The notes below the pieces were generated by a model, which made no database searches, was not told the origin of the DNA, and saw nothing but the letters and a program-made list of their open reading frames with translations. Shown here piece by piece: positions 1 through 7,525 of a stretch of 64,000 nt of DNA (position 1 is its first letter; each line of letters begins with the position of its first letter). This DNA comes from Streptomyces tailanensis (lineage in GTDB: Bacteria; Actinomycetota; Actinomycetes; Streptomycetales; Streptomycetaceae), in contig NZ_VTHJ01000001.1 of assembly GCF_008386495.1 (NCBI RefSeq), positions 1-64,000 on the forward strand. The letters are read 5' to 3'. A program made the position numbers and the translations under genes.

Positions 1-384
1 GAAGGGCCGGGCGCAACGAACGGCGCCGCCAACTCCCGCAGCCCACCCACCCCGTCACCCCCACCCCGGTGCCGCAGAAACACGTCACCACACCCAACGA
101 CCACCACCGGCGAAGGTCACGCATTCGATGCAAGAACTGCCGTTCCCTTCCCCCGGGAGTGCTCCTGCCGCCGGCCGGAGACTCACTCCCGCACCACCAG
201 AACACGCTCGCGTGTCCCTGATTGCCACCTGCTCAACACCCTCCCCCACTCTCGGCTTCTCCCCCACTCTCGGCTTCGCTCGAGCGTGGGGGACCCCCAT
301 GAGCGGGGGGACCCCCACGCCCGACAGGAGCCCTCCTCTCACCAGTTGGACGCCTCTCGACCGGTACGCGGATCTGCCGTTCCC
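1..384. repeat. Left-edge non-coding stretch with a hairpin repeat
   Basis: No convincing gene lies here; the short open frames have no good start context. From about 240 to 320 it holds a CCCCCACTCTCGGCTTC unit, duplicated in tandem, followed by an inverted copy of its first half (GTGGGGG) that could fold as a hairpin. The same unit recurs near 17775-17815 between lipA and lipB, where it makes a perfect stem. It may be the 3' flank of a gene outside the window. Confidence 0.5.
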
Positions 385-1344
385 TCAGCCGACCAGGCGT
401 TTGCGCCAGTCCAGCGGGGTGACGGTGATGGCCCTGGTGGGATCGCCGTCCCACTCCGTGGACAGTCCTTCCGCGGCGAGGGCCGCCACGACCTCGTGAC
501 CGACGGCCGTCGTGGTGTCGTCGGCTCCGTCGAACCCGCCGTACAGCAGCATCAGTCCGTGTCCGGCGGCGGCGCCCTCGGTGCACTGCGAGTGGAAGAA
601 CACGAACCCCCGGGCGCCGTCGGTGCTTTCGGCGCCTATCTCGCTCGTACCGCAGTTGCGGCAGCAGGTGAAGTTCTCCCGGGCGGTGATGCCGTGCTCG
701 GCCTGGAGCGTCTCGAAGGCGCGGGTGATCCGCTCGGGGTCGGTGATTCCGTCCCAGGTCTCCTGCTCGGCGAGCCGCTCCACCCACAGCCGGTCGACGA
801 GCTCCCGGGCCTGCGGCCGGGAGACGGGCCGGTAGTCACCGTCGACCAGATACTCCTCGGCGGCCTCGCTCAGCTGGGCCCGGTCGCCGTACCCACAGGC
901 CAGCAGCTCCCGTACCCGCTCCTCGACCTCTTCCCGTACGTCGTCCGGGAGTTCCGGCACCTCCTCGGGGGCGTCGAGCTCGACGGGGGTCCACTCGATG
1001 CCGCCGTCCCAGCCGTCCGTGCGCCGCGCCCAGCCGGTCATGGCCTCGGCGACCCGCTCCCGGTCGGTGAGGACCGCCCCGAAGAAGCGGTCACGTCCCT
1101 CCCGGTACTCCAGCTGGTACTCCCCGCTGCCCTCCTCGTGCCAGACCTGGATGAAGACATCCGGCACGTCCGGTATCCGCTGCGCGACCAGGAACCGGTC
1201 GCCGTCACCGCCGATCCGGCACACCAGCTTCCGCAGCAGCTCCGCCGAAACCCGGGCGTGCTTCTGCCAGTTCTCCGTCTCGATCTTGACGGCCAGCTCG
1301 GACGTGTCGGACGTACCGGTCGGGTCGCCCCCGTAGATCTTCAT
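385..1344 (-). CDS. DUF6891 domain protein
   Basis: A 319-residue soluble protein of unknown function. The start is the ATG giving MKIYGGDP; longer versions would run into the glnII terminator. The C-terminal half, with the CCRNCG cysteine pair, FVFFHSQCTEG and a glycine-rich LLYGGFDG stretch, fits the DUF6891 family as I remember it, and the cysteines could bind metal. The N-terminal part is acidic and tryptophan-rich. There is no signal peptide or membrane segment. It lies downstream of glnII on the same strand but is separated by a strong hairpin, so it is probably transcribed on its own. Family call is moderately sure; function is unknown. Confidence 0.75.
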   Translation of the reverse strand: MKIYGGDPTGTSDTSELAVKIETENWQKHARVSAELLRKLVCRIGGDGDRFLVAQRIPDVPDVFIQVWHEEGSGEYQLEYREGRDRFFGAVLTDRERVAEAMTGWARRTDGWDGGIEWTPVELDAPEEVPELPDDVREEVEERVRELLACGYGDRAQLSEAAEEYLVDGDYRPVSRPQARELVDRLWVERLAEQETWDGITDPERITRAFETLQAEHGITARENFTCCRNCGTSEIGAESTDGARGFVFFHSQCTEGAAAGHGLMLLYGGFDGADDTTTAVGHEVVAALAAEGLSTEWDGDPTRAITVTPLDWRKRLVG

Positions 1345-1393
1345 GCCCCCCACCATGACATGCCCCACTGACAACGCGATCATGGGGCAAGGC

Positions 1394-1430
1394 GAAGGGG
1401 GCGCCCACCTCGACGGTGGACGCCCCCTTC
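1394..1430 (-). terminator. glnII terminator hairpin
   Basis: GAAGGGGGCG (1394-1403) pairs with CGCCCCCTTC (1421-1430), and inner CCACC/GGTGG continue the stem after one mismatch; the loop is 5 bases. It lies 25 bp past the glnII stop and has no T-run, as is common in Streptomyces. Confidence 0.7.
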
Positions 1431-1454
1431 AAAGAGCCCTCAGTGGACCGGCGA

Positions 1455-2486
1455 TCAGACCTGGCCGGCCTTCTCCAGCGCCGAGCAGCAGGTGTCGACG
1501 AGCAGACGCGTCACGACGTACGGGTCGACGTTGGCGTTGGGACGGCGGTCCTCGATGTAGCCCTTGCCGTCCTTCTCGACCTGCCACGGGATACGGACCG
1601 AGGCACCGCGGTTGGAGACGCCGTAGCTGTACTCGTTCCACGGGGCGGTCTCGTGCAGACCGGTCAGACGGTCGTCGATGCCGGCGCCGTAGTTCTTGAC
1701 GTGGTCGAGCGGCTTCGAGCCCTCGCCCAGCGACTCGCACGCGGTGATGATCGCGTCGTAGCCCTCGCGCATCGCCTTCGTGGAGAAGTTGGTGTGCGCA
1801 CCGGCGCCGTTCCAGTCACCCTTGGCCGGCTTGGGGTCGAGGGTGGCGGCGACGTCGAAGTCCTCGGCGGTGCGGTAGAGCAGCCAGCGGGCCACCCACA
1901 GGTGGTCGGAGACCTCCAGCGGGGAGACCGGACCGACCTGGAACTCCCACTGGCCGGGCATGACCTCGGCGTTGATGCCGGAGATGGCGAGACCGGCGGC
2001 CAGGCAGTTCTCCAGGTGGGCCTCGACGATGTCACGGCCGAAGATCTCGTCGGCGCCGACACCGCAGTAGTAGCCGCCCTGGGGGGCCGGGAAGCCGCCC
2101 TTGGGGAAGCCGAGCGGGGTGCCGTCCTGGAAGAAGGTGTACTCCTGCTCGATGCCGAAGATCGGCTCCTGGGAGGCGAACTTCTCGGCGACCTCACGCA
2201 GCGCGGCACGGGTGTTGGACTCGTGCGGGGTGAAGTCGATGTTGAGGACCTCGCAGAGCACGAGGACGTCGTCGCCACCGCGGATCGGGTCGGGGCAGGT
2301 GAAGACCGGCTGGAGCACGCGGTCCGAGGAGTGGCCCTCGGCCTGGTTCGTGGAGGACCCGTCGAAGCCCCAGATCGGCAGCGCGTCCAGACCGGCGGGT
2401 TCACCCGCGATGATCTTGGTCTTGGAACGGAGCTTGGCCGTCGGCTCGGTGCCGTCGATCCAGATGTACTCAGCCTTGAAGGTCAC
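1455..2486 (-). CDS. glnII: Glutamine synthetase type II
   Basis: ATP-dependent amidation of glutamate to glutamine in the cytoplasm. At 343 residues it has the short length of the eukaryote-like GSII family, not the 470 of GSI. Visible family motifs are GFDGSSTNQAEGHSSD near the N terminus, GIEQEYTFF, GINAEVMPGQWEFQVGP, the ATP-site GAGAHTNFS and NRGASVRIP. The GTG at 2486 is chosen because AAGGA lies 8 bases before it; an ATG three codons upstream would sit directly on that ribosome site. GSII lacks the adenylylation loop of GSI. A GlnR-like box lies about 110-150 bp upstream, so nitrogen control is expected. Confidence 0.95.
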   Translation of the reverse strand: MTFKAEYIWIDGTEPTAKLRSKTKIIAGEPAGLDALPIWGFDGSSTNQAEGHSSDRVLQPVFTCPDPIRGGDDVLVLCEVLNIDFTPHESNTRAALREVAEKFASQEPIFGIEQEYTFFQDGTPLGFPKGGFPAPQGGYYCGVGADEIFGRDIVEAHLENCLAAGLAISGINAEVMPGQWEFQVGPVSPLEVSDHLWVARWLLYRTAEDFDVAATLDPKPAKGDWNGAGAHTNFSTKAMREGYDAIITACESLGEGSKPLDHVKNYGAGIDDRLTGLHETAPWNEYSYGVSNRGASVRIPWQVEKDGKGYIEDRRPNANVDPYVVTRLLVDTCCSALEKAGQV

Positions 2487-2596
2487 GGGACACATCCTTC
2501 GGGGTGGGTCACTAGGCGCAATTGCGGGTGCTACGGGTGCTGCGGCGCTGCGGCACTGAAACGCCGCGCTGATGCCCGGCAGCCTGTCAACGTGCG

Positions 2597-2634
2597 ATTT
2601 CCCGATCATTGCTCGAATGTGAACCCCGTGTTAC
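2597..2634 (-). promoter_or_regulatory. Candidate GlnR box upstream of glnII
   Basis: Read on the minus strand, four 5-bp boxes GTAAC, TTCAC, GCAAT and GAAAT are spaced exactly 6 bp apart. This matches the 11-bp period of the published GlnR consensus (gTnAc-n6-GaAAc repeated), though only the first and last boxes match it well. Position and spacing, not similarity alone, support the call. Confidence 0.55.
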
Positions 2635-2697
2635 CGGGTGTCGCTGTGGCACGACTCACGTTCCGATTCCGACGCCCGCGGGGCGGCTCGTATGCGA

Positions 2698-3057
2698 CTA
2701 CCGCGACAGAGCGTCCCGTACGGCCTCGTCCGTGCGGGCCAGTACCGCCGTGCCGTCGTCCGCGGTGATGATCGGCCGCTGGATCAGCTTCGGATGCCCG
2801 GCGAGCGCCTTGATCCACTGCTCGCGCGAACCGGTGTCCCGCGCCCACTCCTTGAGCCCGAGCTCCTTGGCGGCGGCCTCCTGGGTCCGGGTGATCTCCC
2901 ACGGCTCGAGCCCGAGCCGCTCCAGCACCTCGCGGATCTCGTCCTCGCTCGGTACGTCCTCCAGATAGCGGCGGACGGTGTAGTCGGCGCCCTCGGCGTC
3001 GAGCAGGCTGATCGCGCTACGGCACTTCGAGCAGGCCGGATTGATCCAGATCTCCAT
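2698..3057 (-). CDS. ArsC/Spx-like thioredoxin-fold protein
   Basis: A 119-residue protein of the arsenate-reductase (ArsC) family. The N terminus MEIWINPACSKCRSA gives a CxxC pair at Cys9 and Cys12 on the first strand-helix turn. The later LIQRPIITADDG segment contains the conserved cis-proline region with the arginine typical of glutaredoxin-coupled ArsC. Start is the ATG before this strand; the upstream extension is unlike the family. No ars operon genes are nearby, so an arsenate role is not supported; a general thiol-disulfide role is equally possible. It lies upstream of glnII on the same strand with the glnII promoter between. Confidence 0.85.
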   Translation of the reverse strand: MEIWINPACSKCRSAISLLDAEGADYTVRRYLEDVPSEDEIREVLERLGLEPWEITRTQEAAAKELGLKEWARDTGSREQWIKALAGHPKLIQRPIITADDGTAVLARTDEAVRDALSR

Positions 3058-3242
3058 GGCGCCCACGGTAGCGGGCGGTCGGGCGGTCCAGGAAAACCCG
3101 TGTTCCACCTCTGTCACAGGACCACTCAAAACCCTTCTGGCCAGGGGCGATTGTCAGTGGTGGGTAGTAAAATAGAAGCAGTGTTCGAGGGTTGCCGACG
3201 GGGGATTTCCGGCGGCGCCCAGACCGCGACAGGAGGATGTCC

Positions 3243-3557
3243 GTGCCCGCTGCCGCACTGAAGTCGAAGCCGCTGCCCACCCAGTCCACCGTCCAGCATC
3301 CCGTCCTGCTCGACCTGCCGTACGCGCCCGTGGTGAAGCACACCCTGCCGCCGGGCCGTCCGCGGGAGTGGTACATCACGCACAACCGGCGACTGAAGGC
3401 CATGCGCCTCGCGATCGCCCTGCTCGACTCCGGTGTCTACATGCCGAATCAGGCGCGCAACGAGACGATCCGGAGCACCGCCGAGGTGATCGGCGTGCAC
3501 CCGCCGTCGGACACCACGTGCCACATGGTGCGGGCGCTGATGCGGTACAGCCGCTGA
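3243..3557 (+). CDS. Small conserved protein of unknown function
   Basis: A 104-residue basic protein. The GTG at 3243 is chosen because AGGAGG (3231-3236) lies 6 bases before it; the ATG at 3237 directly abuts this site and is too close. The C-terminal half (HNRRLKAMRLAIALLDSGVY, then NQARNETIRSTAEVIGVHPPSD) looks like an all-helical domain. There are no membrane segments or catalytic motifs that I recognise. An AT-rich TAAAAT at 3168-3173 may be a -10 element. It is likely a Streptomyces-specific conserved gene. It ends just before a strong bidirectional hairpin. Confidence 0.8.
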   Translation: MPAAALKSKPLPTQSTVQHPVLLDLPYAPVVKHTLPPGRPREWYITHNRRLKAMRLAIALLDSGVYMPNQARNETIRSTAEVIGVHPPSDTTCHMVRALMRYSR

Positions 3558-3579
3558 CGCCGACGCTCCGCTGAGAAAA

Positions 3580-3620
3580 AGGGCGATCTCCGGCCGCCAG
3601 GGTTGGCCGGAGATCGCCCT
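3580..3620. terminator. Perfect 16-bp hairpin
   Basis: AGGGCGATCTCCGGCC (3580-3595) pairs perfectly with 3605-3620; the loop is 9 bases. It is preceded on the plus strand by five A residues, so it would work as an intrinsic terminator (T-tailed) for minus-strand reading and as a plain hairpin terminator for the plus-strand gene ending at 3557. Confidence 0.75.
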
Positions 3621-3772
3621 AGCTCTGCCCGCCCGGGGTCCATAAGATGCGGTCGCCCCTCGGTCTTCACAGCTCTTTCACAGGCGGCCCTTTCGTGGGT
3701 CGGTCATTCGCGGGCCGAGGGGGGCATCGCGCTGTCTTTGACATGTGCATGACTCTGATTGGAGAACCCCCC

Positions 3773-4429
3773 ATGGCTCGTGGTCTCCTGCTGGGCGGCG
3801 CCGTAGCCGCCCTGTTCGCCACCGCGCTTCCCGCGCAGACGGCGTCGGCGGACTCGCCGTTCGACAACCCGCCCCCGGACAAGATCGTCATCAAGGTCGC
3901 CACGGTGAACGGCTCCGGCTGTCCCCAGGGCACTGCCGCGGTCGCCGTCTCGCCCGACAACACCGCGTTCACCGTGACCTACAGCGACTACCTCGCCCAG
4001 GTCGGCGGCGGCGCCCCGTCCACCGCGTTCCGCAAGAACTGCCAGCTCAACCTGATCGTCCACGTGCCCGGCGGCTTCACCTACGCCATCGCCAGCGTCG
4101 ACTACCGCGGCTTCGCCTCGCTCCAGCGCGGCGCGAGTGGCGTCGAGAAGGCCTCGTACTACTTCCAGGGCTCCCCGGACACCGCCGCCAGAACCCACAC
4201 CTTCAACGGCCCCTACGAGGACAACTGGCAGGCCACCGACGAGACCGACTGGGCCCAGCTGGTCTGGGCGCCCTGTGGTGTCGAGCGCAACTTCAACATC
4301 AACACGGAGCTGCGCGTCAACCGGGGTTCGTCACCGGCCGGCAGCACGAGCTTCATGACGATGGACTCGACGGACGGTGACATCAGCACGGTGTACCACT
4401 TGGCGTGGAAGGAGTGCCCCTCCGGGTGA
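3773..4429 (+). CDS. Secreted DUF4360 protein
   Basis: A 218-residue exported protein. Residues 1-27 form a signal peptide: MARG, a hydrophobic stretch, then cleavage near TASA-D. The mature part carries the DUF4360 pattern: four cysteines (GSGCPQG, KNCQLN, APCGVE, KECPSG) expected to form two disulfides, a conserved SPDNTAFTVTYSDY strand and a VDYRGFASL turn. The family is small, secreted and of unknown function, found mainly in actinobacteria and fungi. GGAG lies upstream of the ATG. The gene stands alone and has its own terminator directly after the stop. Confidence 0.88.
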   Translation: MARGLLLGGAVAALFATALPAQTASADSPFDNPPPDKIVIKVATVNGSGCPQGTAAVAVSPDNTAFTVTYSDYLAQVGGGAPSTAFRKNCQLNLIVHVPGGFTYAIASVDYRGFASLQRGASGVEKASYYFQGSPDTAARTHTFNGPYEDNWQATDETDWAQLVWAPCGVERNFNINTELRVNRGSSPAGSTSFMTMDSTDGDISTVYHLAWKECPSG

Positions 4430-4438
4430 GCCGGGGTG

Positions 4439-4468
4439 CCGGGTGCCCTCTTTTTTCTGGGCACCCGG
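4439..4468 (+). terminator. Terminator after the DUF4360 gene
   Basis: CCGGGTGCCC (4439-4448) pairs with GGGCACCCGG (4459-4468) around a T-rich 10-base loop, 10 bp past the stop. Confidence 0.75.
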
Positions 4469-4541
4469 TGCTCGTGCGGGCCTCGCTGGGGGCTGCGCCC
4501 CCAGACCCCCTCGGCGGGTTGATCGGCTGCGGGTGAGTGGG

Positions 4542-4650
4542 GGCTTGTCGCGCCCACGCGGCGGAGCCGCATATTGATACAGCCCCGCGCCCCTTAAAAG
4601 CCCCGGACGCGACCCATGCCGTCAAGGGGCGCGGGGAACTGCGCGAGCAA
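4542..4650. repeat. Intergenic repeat, C (inverted) + A pair
   Basis: Element C in inverse orientation (4542-4594, ending CCCCGCGCCCCTT) is followed by element A (4624-4650, starting AAGGGGCGCGGGG). The 13-bp ends are exact inverted complements and could form a long hairpin with the 29 bases between them. It fills the gap between a plus-strand and a minus-strand gene, both ending here. No gene is visible in 4430-4708. Confidence 0.75.
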
Positions 4651-4708
4651 CCACGAACCACCCGCAGCCGCCACACAACCCAAACCCTCAAGCTCTCCCG
4701 CCCTCCGC

Positions 4709-5890
4709 TCAGCCCAACTCCCGTTCCAGCGGCGTCCGGAAGCGCGGTGTGACCCGGGTGTCGCCGAGCCACCCCCGCAACCGCTCGGCCTCCACCGCGA
4801 TCGCGGCCTCGGCCTCCCCGCCGACCCCCTCCGCGTCCAGCACCCGCCACACGATCTCCCCGTCGGACCGCTGGGCCCAGCCGCCCACCACGCGGCCGTT
4901 CCACCACACGGTCGGGCCTATGTTGCCGCTGCGGTCGAACAACGCGGGGCGAAGCTCGGGGGAGAGGAACCAGTCACGCTGCTGCCAGCCCATCGCGGTG
5001 GGGTCGAGGGCGGGCAGCAGCGCGGCCCAGGGCTCGGCAGGGCAGGCGACCGGCTCCTCGTCCCCGGCCACCACATACCCCATGCCCTCGTCCAGCGTCA
5101 CGGCCCGCGCGCCTATCGCCGTGAGCGCCCGGCGGACCTCCGTCACCCGCCACCCCGTCCACCACTTCAGGTCGGCCTCGGTCGCCGGACCGCACGCGGC
5201 CAGCCAGCGACCGAGCAGCGACGCCTGGGCCTCAGCCACGTCCAACTCGGCGTGCGGGGGCGCGACGGCCCAGCGGAACTGGCTGGACGTCCAGGAGCCG
5301 AGCGGGCGTCCCCGTACGACTCTGCCCTCCACGCCCAGCACCTTCAGCAGCCGGGTCGAGACGGTGTGCATGCCCTCGTAGCTCTTGCCGGCGGCGTACA
5401 CGAACTGCTGCCGCAACCGCGGTTCGTCCTCGGCGAGTTCGGCCGCCGTCGCCTGGCCGCGTCGGCCCAGCGCGGCCAGCGCCGACTCCTCGACCTCCTT
5501 CAGCCAGGCCGCGTCGGGCGCCCCGGCCGCCGCCATCTGCTTCAGCAGCGCGGCCCTCTCCTTCGCCGCGACAGCCATTCCGGTCGACGCGTGCACCACG
5601 GCGGTCAGGCCGGTGGGGAACACGAAGACGGTGTGCCGCATGCCGTGCATCCGCACCAGGGCCCGGTCCGCGTACAGCGCCCGCTCGGTTTCGGCCACCG
5701 TCCGCCCCGGATCGGCGAGCCGCGCGCCCACCGCCAAGTACACCGTCGCGGGATCCGTACCGTGCAACGCGACCAGCGAGTCCGCGATCTCCTCCGGGCC
5801 CGCCGCCCGCCTGGATCCGGCCAACCGCTGCCGCGCCGCGAGCCGGTCCCGCCGCTCGCCCGCGCCGATGTACCGCCGCTCGTCCCCCAT
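4709..5890 (-). CDS. Winged-helix DNA-binding protein, AlkX/AlkZ-related
   Basis: A 393-residue protein of the winged-helix superfamily that includes the DNA glycosylases AlkZ/YcaQ (HTH_42). The N terminus (RRDRLAARQRLAG, then DSLVALHGTDPATVYLAVGAR) and the tail with LDPTAMGWQQRDWF, SGNIGPTVWWNGRVVGGW follow the family layout. The family QxQ catalytic motif of true AlkZ is not clearly present, so glycosylase activity is uncertain. Start is the ATG at 5890. It stands alone, convergent with the preceding gene across an A/C repeat and divergent from the DUF2252 gene. Confidence 0.8.
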   Translation of the reverse strand: MGDERRYIGAGERRDRLAARQRLAGSRRAAGPEEIADSLVALHGTDPATVYLAVGARLADPGRTVAETERALYADRALVRMHGMRHTVFVFPTGLTAVVHASTGMAVAAKERAALLKQMAAAGAPDAAWLKEVEESALAALGRRGQATAAELAEDEPRLRQQFVYAAGKSYEGMHTVSTRLLKVLGVEGRVVRGRPLGSWTSSQFRWAVAPPHAELDVAEAQASLLGRWLAACGPATEADLKWWTGWRVTEVRRALTAIGARAVTLDEGMGYVVAGDEEPVACPAEPWAALLPALDPTAMGWQQRDWFLSPELRPALFDRSGNIGPTVWWNGRVVGGWAQRSDGEIVWRVLDAEGVGGEAEAAIAVEAERLRGWLGDTRVTPRFRTPLERELG

Positions 5891-6116
5891 ACCCGCCGCC
5901 CCTCCGCCCGTACGTCACACCCGCCGTCGAAAACATCCTCCCGGACACCACTGACAATCGGCTCCCGCCGGCGACAACCGGCTCCCATCGGCGTCCGGCC
6001 CCCGTCACCCGATCGCCGTACTGGACATGCGGACGCCCCCCATCCGCCCTTGACTGCCATCAGGAGACGGGACGGGACCAGGGAGGCGGGATGGAGTCAT
6101 ACGGCATACGGCGCAC

Positions 6117-7508
6117 GTGGCAGTCGGCCCGATGACCACGCCCTCGGCCACGTCCTCGACCACGACGCCCGTGACCACGCCCGCGGACCGCGCCCGCGAG
6201 GGCAGGGCCGCCCGCAAGCACGTGCCGCGTTCCGCGCACGCCACCTGGATCCCGCCGGTCGACCGCCCGGACCCCGTCGCCGTACTCGAACGCCAGGGCC
6301 GGGACCGTCTCCCGGAGCTGCTTCCCATCCGGTACGGGCGGATGGGCGTTTCCCCGTTCGCCTTTCTGCGCGGGGCAGCCGCCGTGATGGCCGCCGATCT
6401 CGCCGGCCAGCCGCACACCGGCCTCACCGTCCAGCTCTGCGGTGACGCGCACCTGCTCAACTTCGGTCTGTACGCCTCCCCGGACCGGTCCCTGCTGTTC
6501 GACCTGAACGACTTCGACGAGACGTTCCCGGGGCCCTTCGAATGGGACGTGAAACGGCTCGCGGCCTCCGTCGCCGTGGCCGCCCGGGAGAACGGCCATG
6601 CGGAGGCCGACGTACGCAAAGCGGCGTACGGCGCGGTCGCCGGGTACCGCCGGACCATGCGGGACCTCGCGGGGCAGGGCGAACTCGCCGTCTGGTACGC
6701 GCGCGTGGACGCCGACCGGCTGCCGCCGCTGGCCCGCCCGGGCCGCCGCCGACGCGTCGAGTCGACCCTCGCGCGCGCCCGCCGCCGCACCAGCCTGCAC
6801 GCGCTCGGCAAACTCACCGAGGTCGTCGACGGACAGCGCCGTATCGTCCAGGACCCGCCGTTGCTGGAGCCCGCGGGCGCCCCCGACATGGCGGCCCTGC
6901 GCAAGATCTTCAGCGACTACCGTTCCACCCTCGCCGAGGAGCGCCGTGTCCTCCTCGACCGGTTCCGCTTCGTCGACGCCGCCCGCAAGGTCGTCGGCGT
7001 CGGCAGCGTCGGCACCCGCTGCTTCATCGTCCTGCTCGTCGGCCGCGACGCCGACGACCCGCTGTTCCTGCAGATCAAGCAAGCCGGCCGGTCCGTCCTC
7101 GAAGAACATCTGCCGAGCGGCCCGTACGACCACCCTGGGCACCGTGTCGTGGCAGGTCAGCGCCTCCTCCAGGCCGCCGGGGACATCTTCCTCGGCTGGA
7201 TGACCGGACCTCAGGGGCGGCCCTTCTACTGGCGCCAACTGCGCGACATGAAGGGCTCGGCGGAGGTCGTCGGCATGCCTCCCGCCGACCTCCGCGCCTA
7301 CGCCCGCCTCTGCGGCACCACCCTGGCCCGCGCCCACGCCCGCTCCGGCGACCGGATCGCCATCGCCGCCTACCTCGGCGGCAAGGACACCTTCGAACGC
7401 GCCCTCACCGACTTCGCCCTCGGCTACGCCGACCAGACCGCCCAGGACCACGCGGCCCTAGGCGCGGCGATCACGGCGGGCGTGGTGACGGCCCAGCCCG
7501 GAGTGTGA
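6117..7508 (+). CDS. DUF2252 family protein
   Basis: A 463-residue cytoplasmic protein. The DUF2252 hallmarks are clear: LCGDAHLLNFG at 108-117 and FDLNDFDET at 128-136, which resemble the catalytic HxDxxN and metal-binding steps of the kinase/aminoglycoside phosphotransferase fold, and a late ARSGDRIAIAAYLGG block. The family is thus probably kinase-like, but no substrate is known to me. The start may be the GTG at 6117 or the ATG at 6132; neither has a strong ribosome site. The first 25 residues are Thr/Ser/Pro-rich and disordered. Gene ends 17 bp before the convergent hydrolase-kinase gene. Confidence 0.85.
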   Translation: MAVGPMTTPSATSSTTTPVTTPADRAREGRAARKHVPRSAHATWIPPVDRPDPVAVLERQGRDRLPELLPIRYGRMGVSPFAFLRGAAAVMAADLAGQPHTGLTVQLCGDAHLLNFGLYASPDRSLLFDLNDFDETFPGPFEWDVKRLAASVAVAARENGHAEADVRKAAYGAVAGYRRTMRDLAGQGELAVWYARVDADRLPPLARPGRRRRVESTLARARRRTSLHALGKLTEVVDGQRRIVQDPPLLEPAGAPDMAALRKIFSDYRSTLAEERRVLLDRFRFVDAARKVVGVGSVGTRCFIVLLVGRDADDPLFLQIKQAGRSVLEEHLPSGPYDHPGHRVVAGQRLLQAAGDIFLGWMTGPQGRPFYWRQLRDMKGSAEVVGMPPADLRAYARLCGTTLARAHARSGDRIAIAAYLGGKDTFERALTDFALGYADQTAQDHAALGAAITAGVVTAQPGV

Positions 7509-7525
7509 CCCCCGGACCTGGCCGA

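Noticed and set aside
3151..3173. TTGTCA and TAAAAT as a promoter pair
   Set aside because: They are only 11 bp apart, too close for a normal sigma-70-type promoter; only the TAAAAT is mentioned as a possible -10.
4537..4752. Short frames translating to MGACRAHAAEPH-type peptides
   Set aside because: The same peptide appears in several places only because the C repeat is translated; no ribosome site or conservation independent of the repeat.
6060..7451. Long minus-strand frame opposite the DUF2252 gene
   Set aside because: It is the shadow of a high-GC gene: composition is Gly/Ala/Val/Glu-rich and no family motif is seen, while the plus strand has clear DUF2252 motifs.
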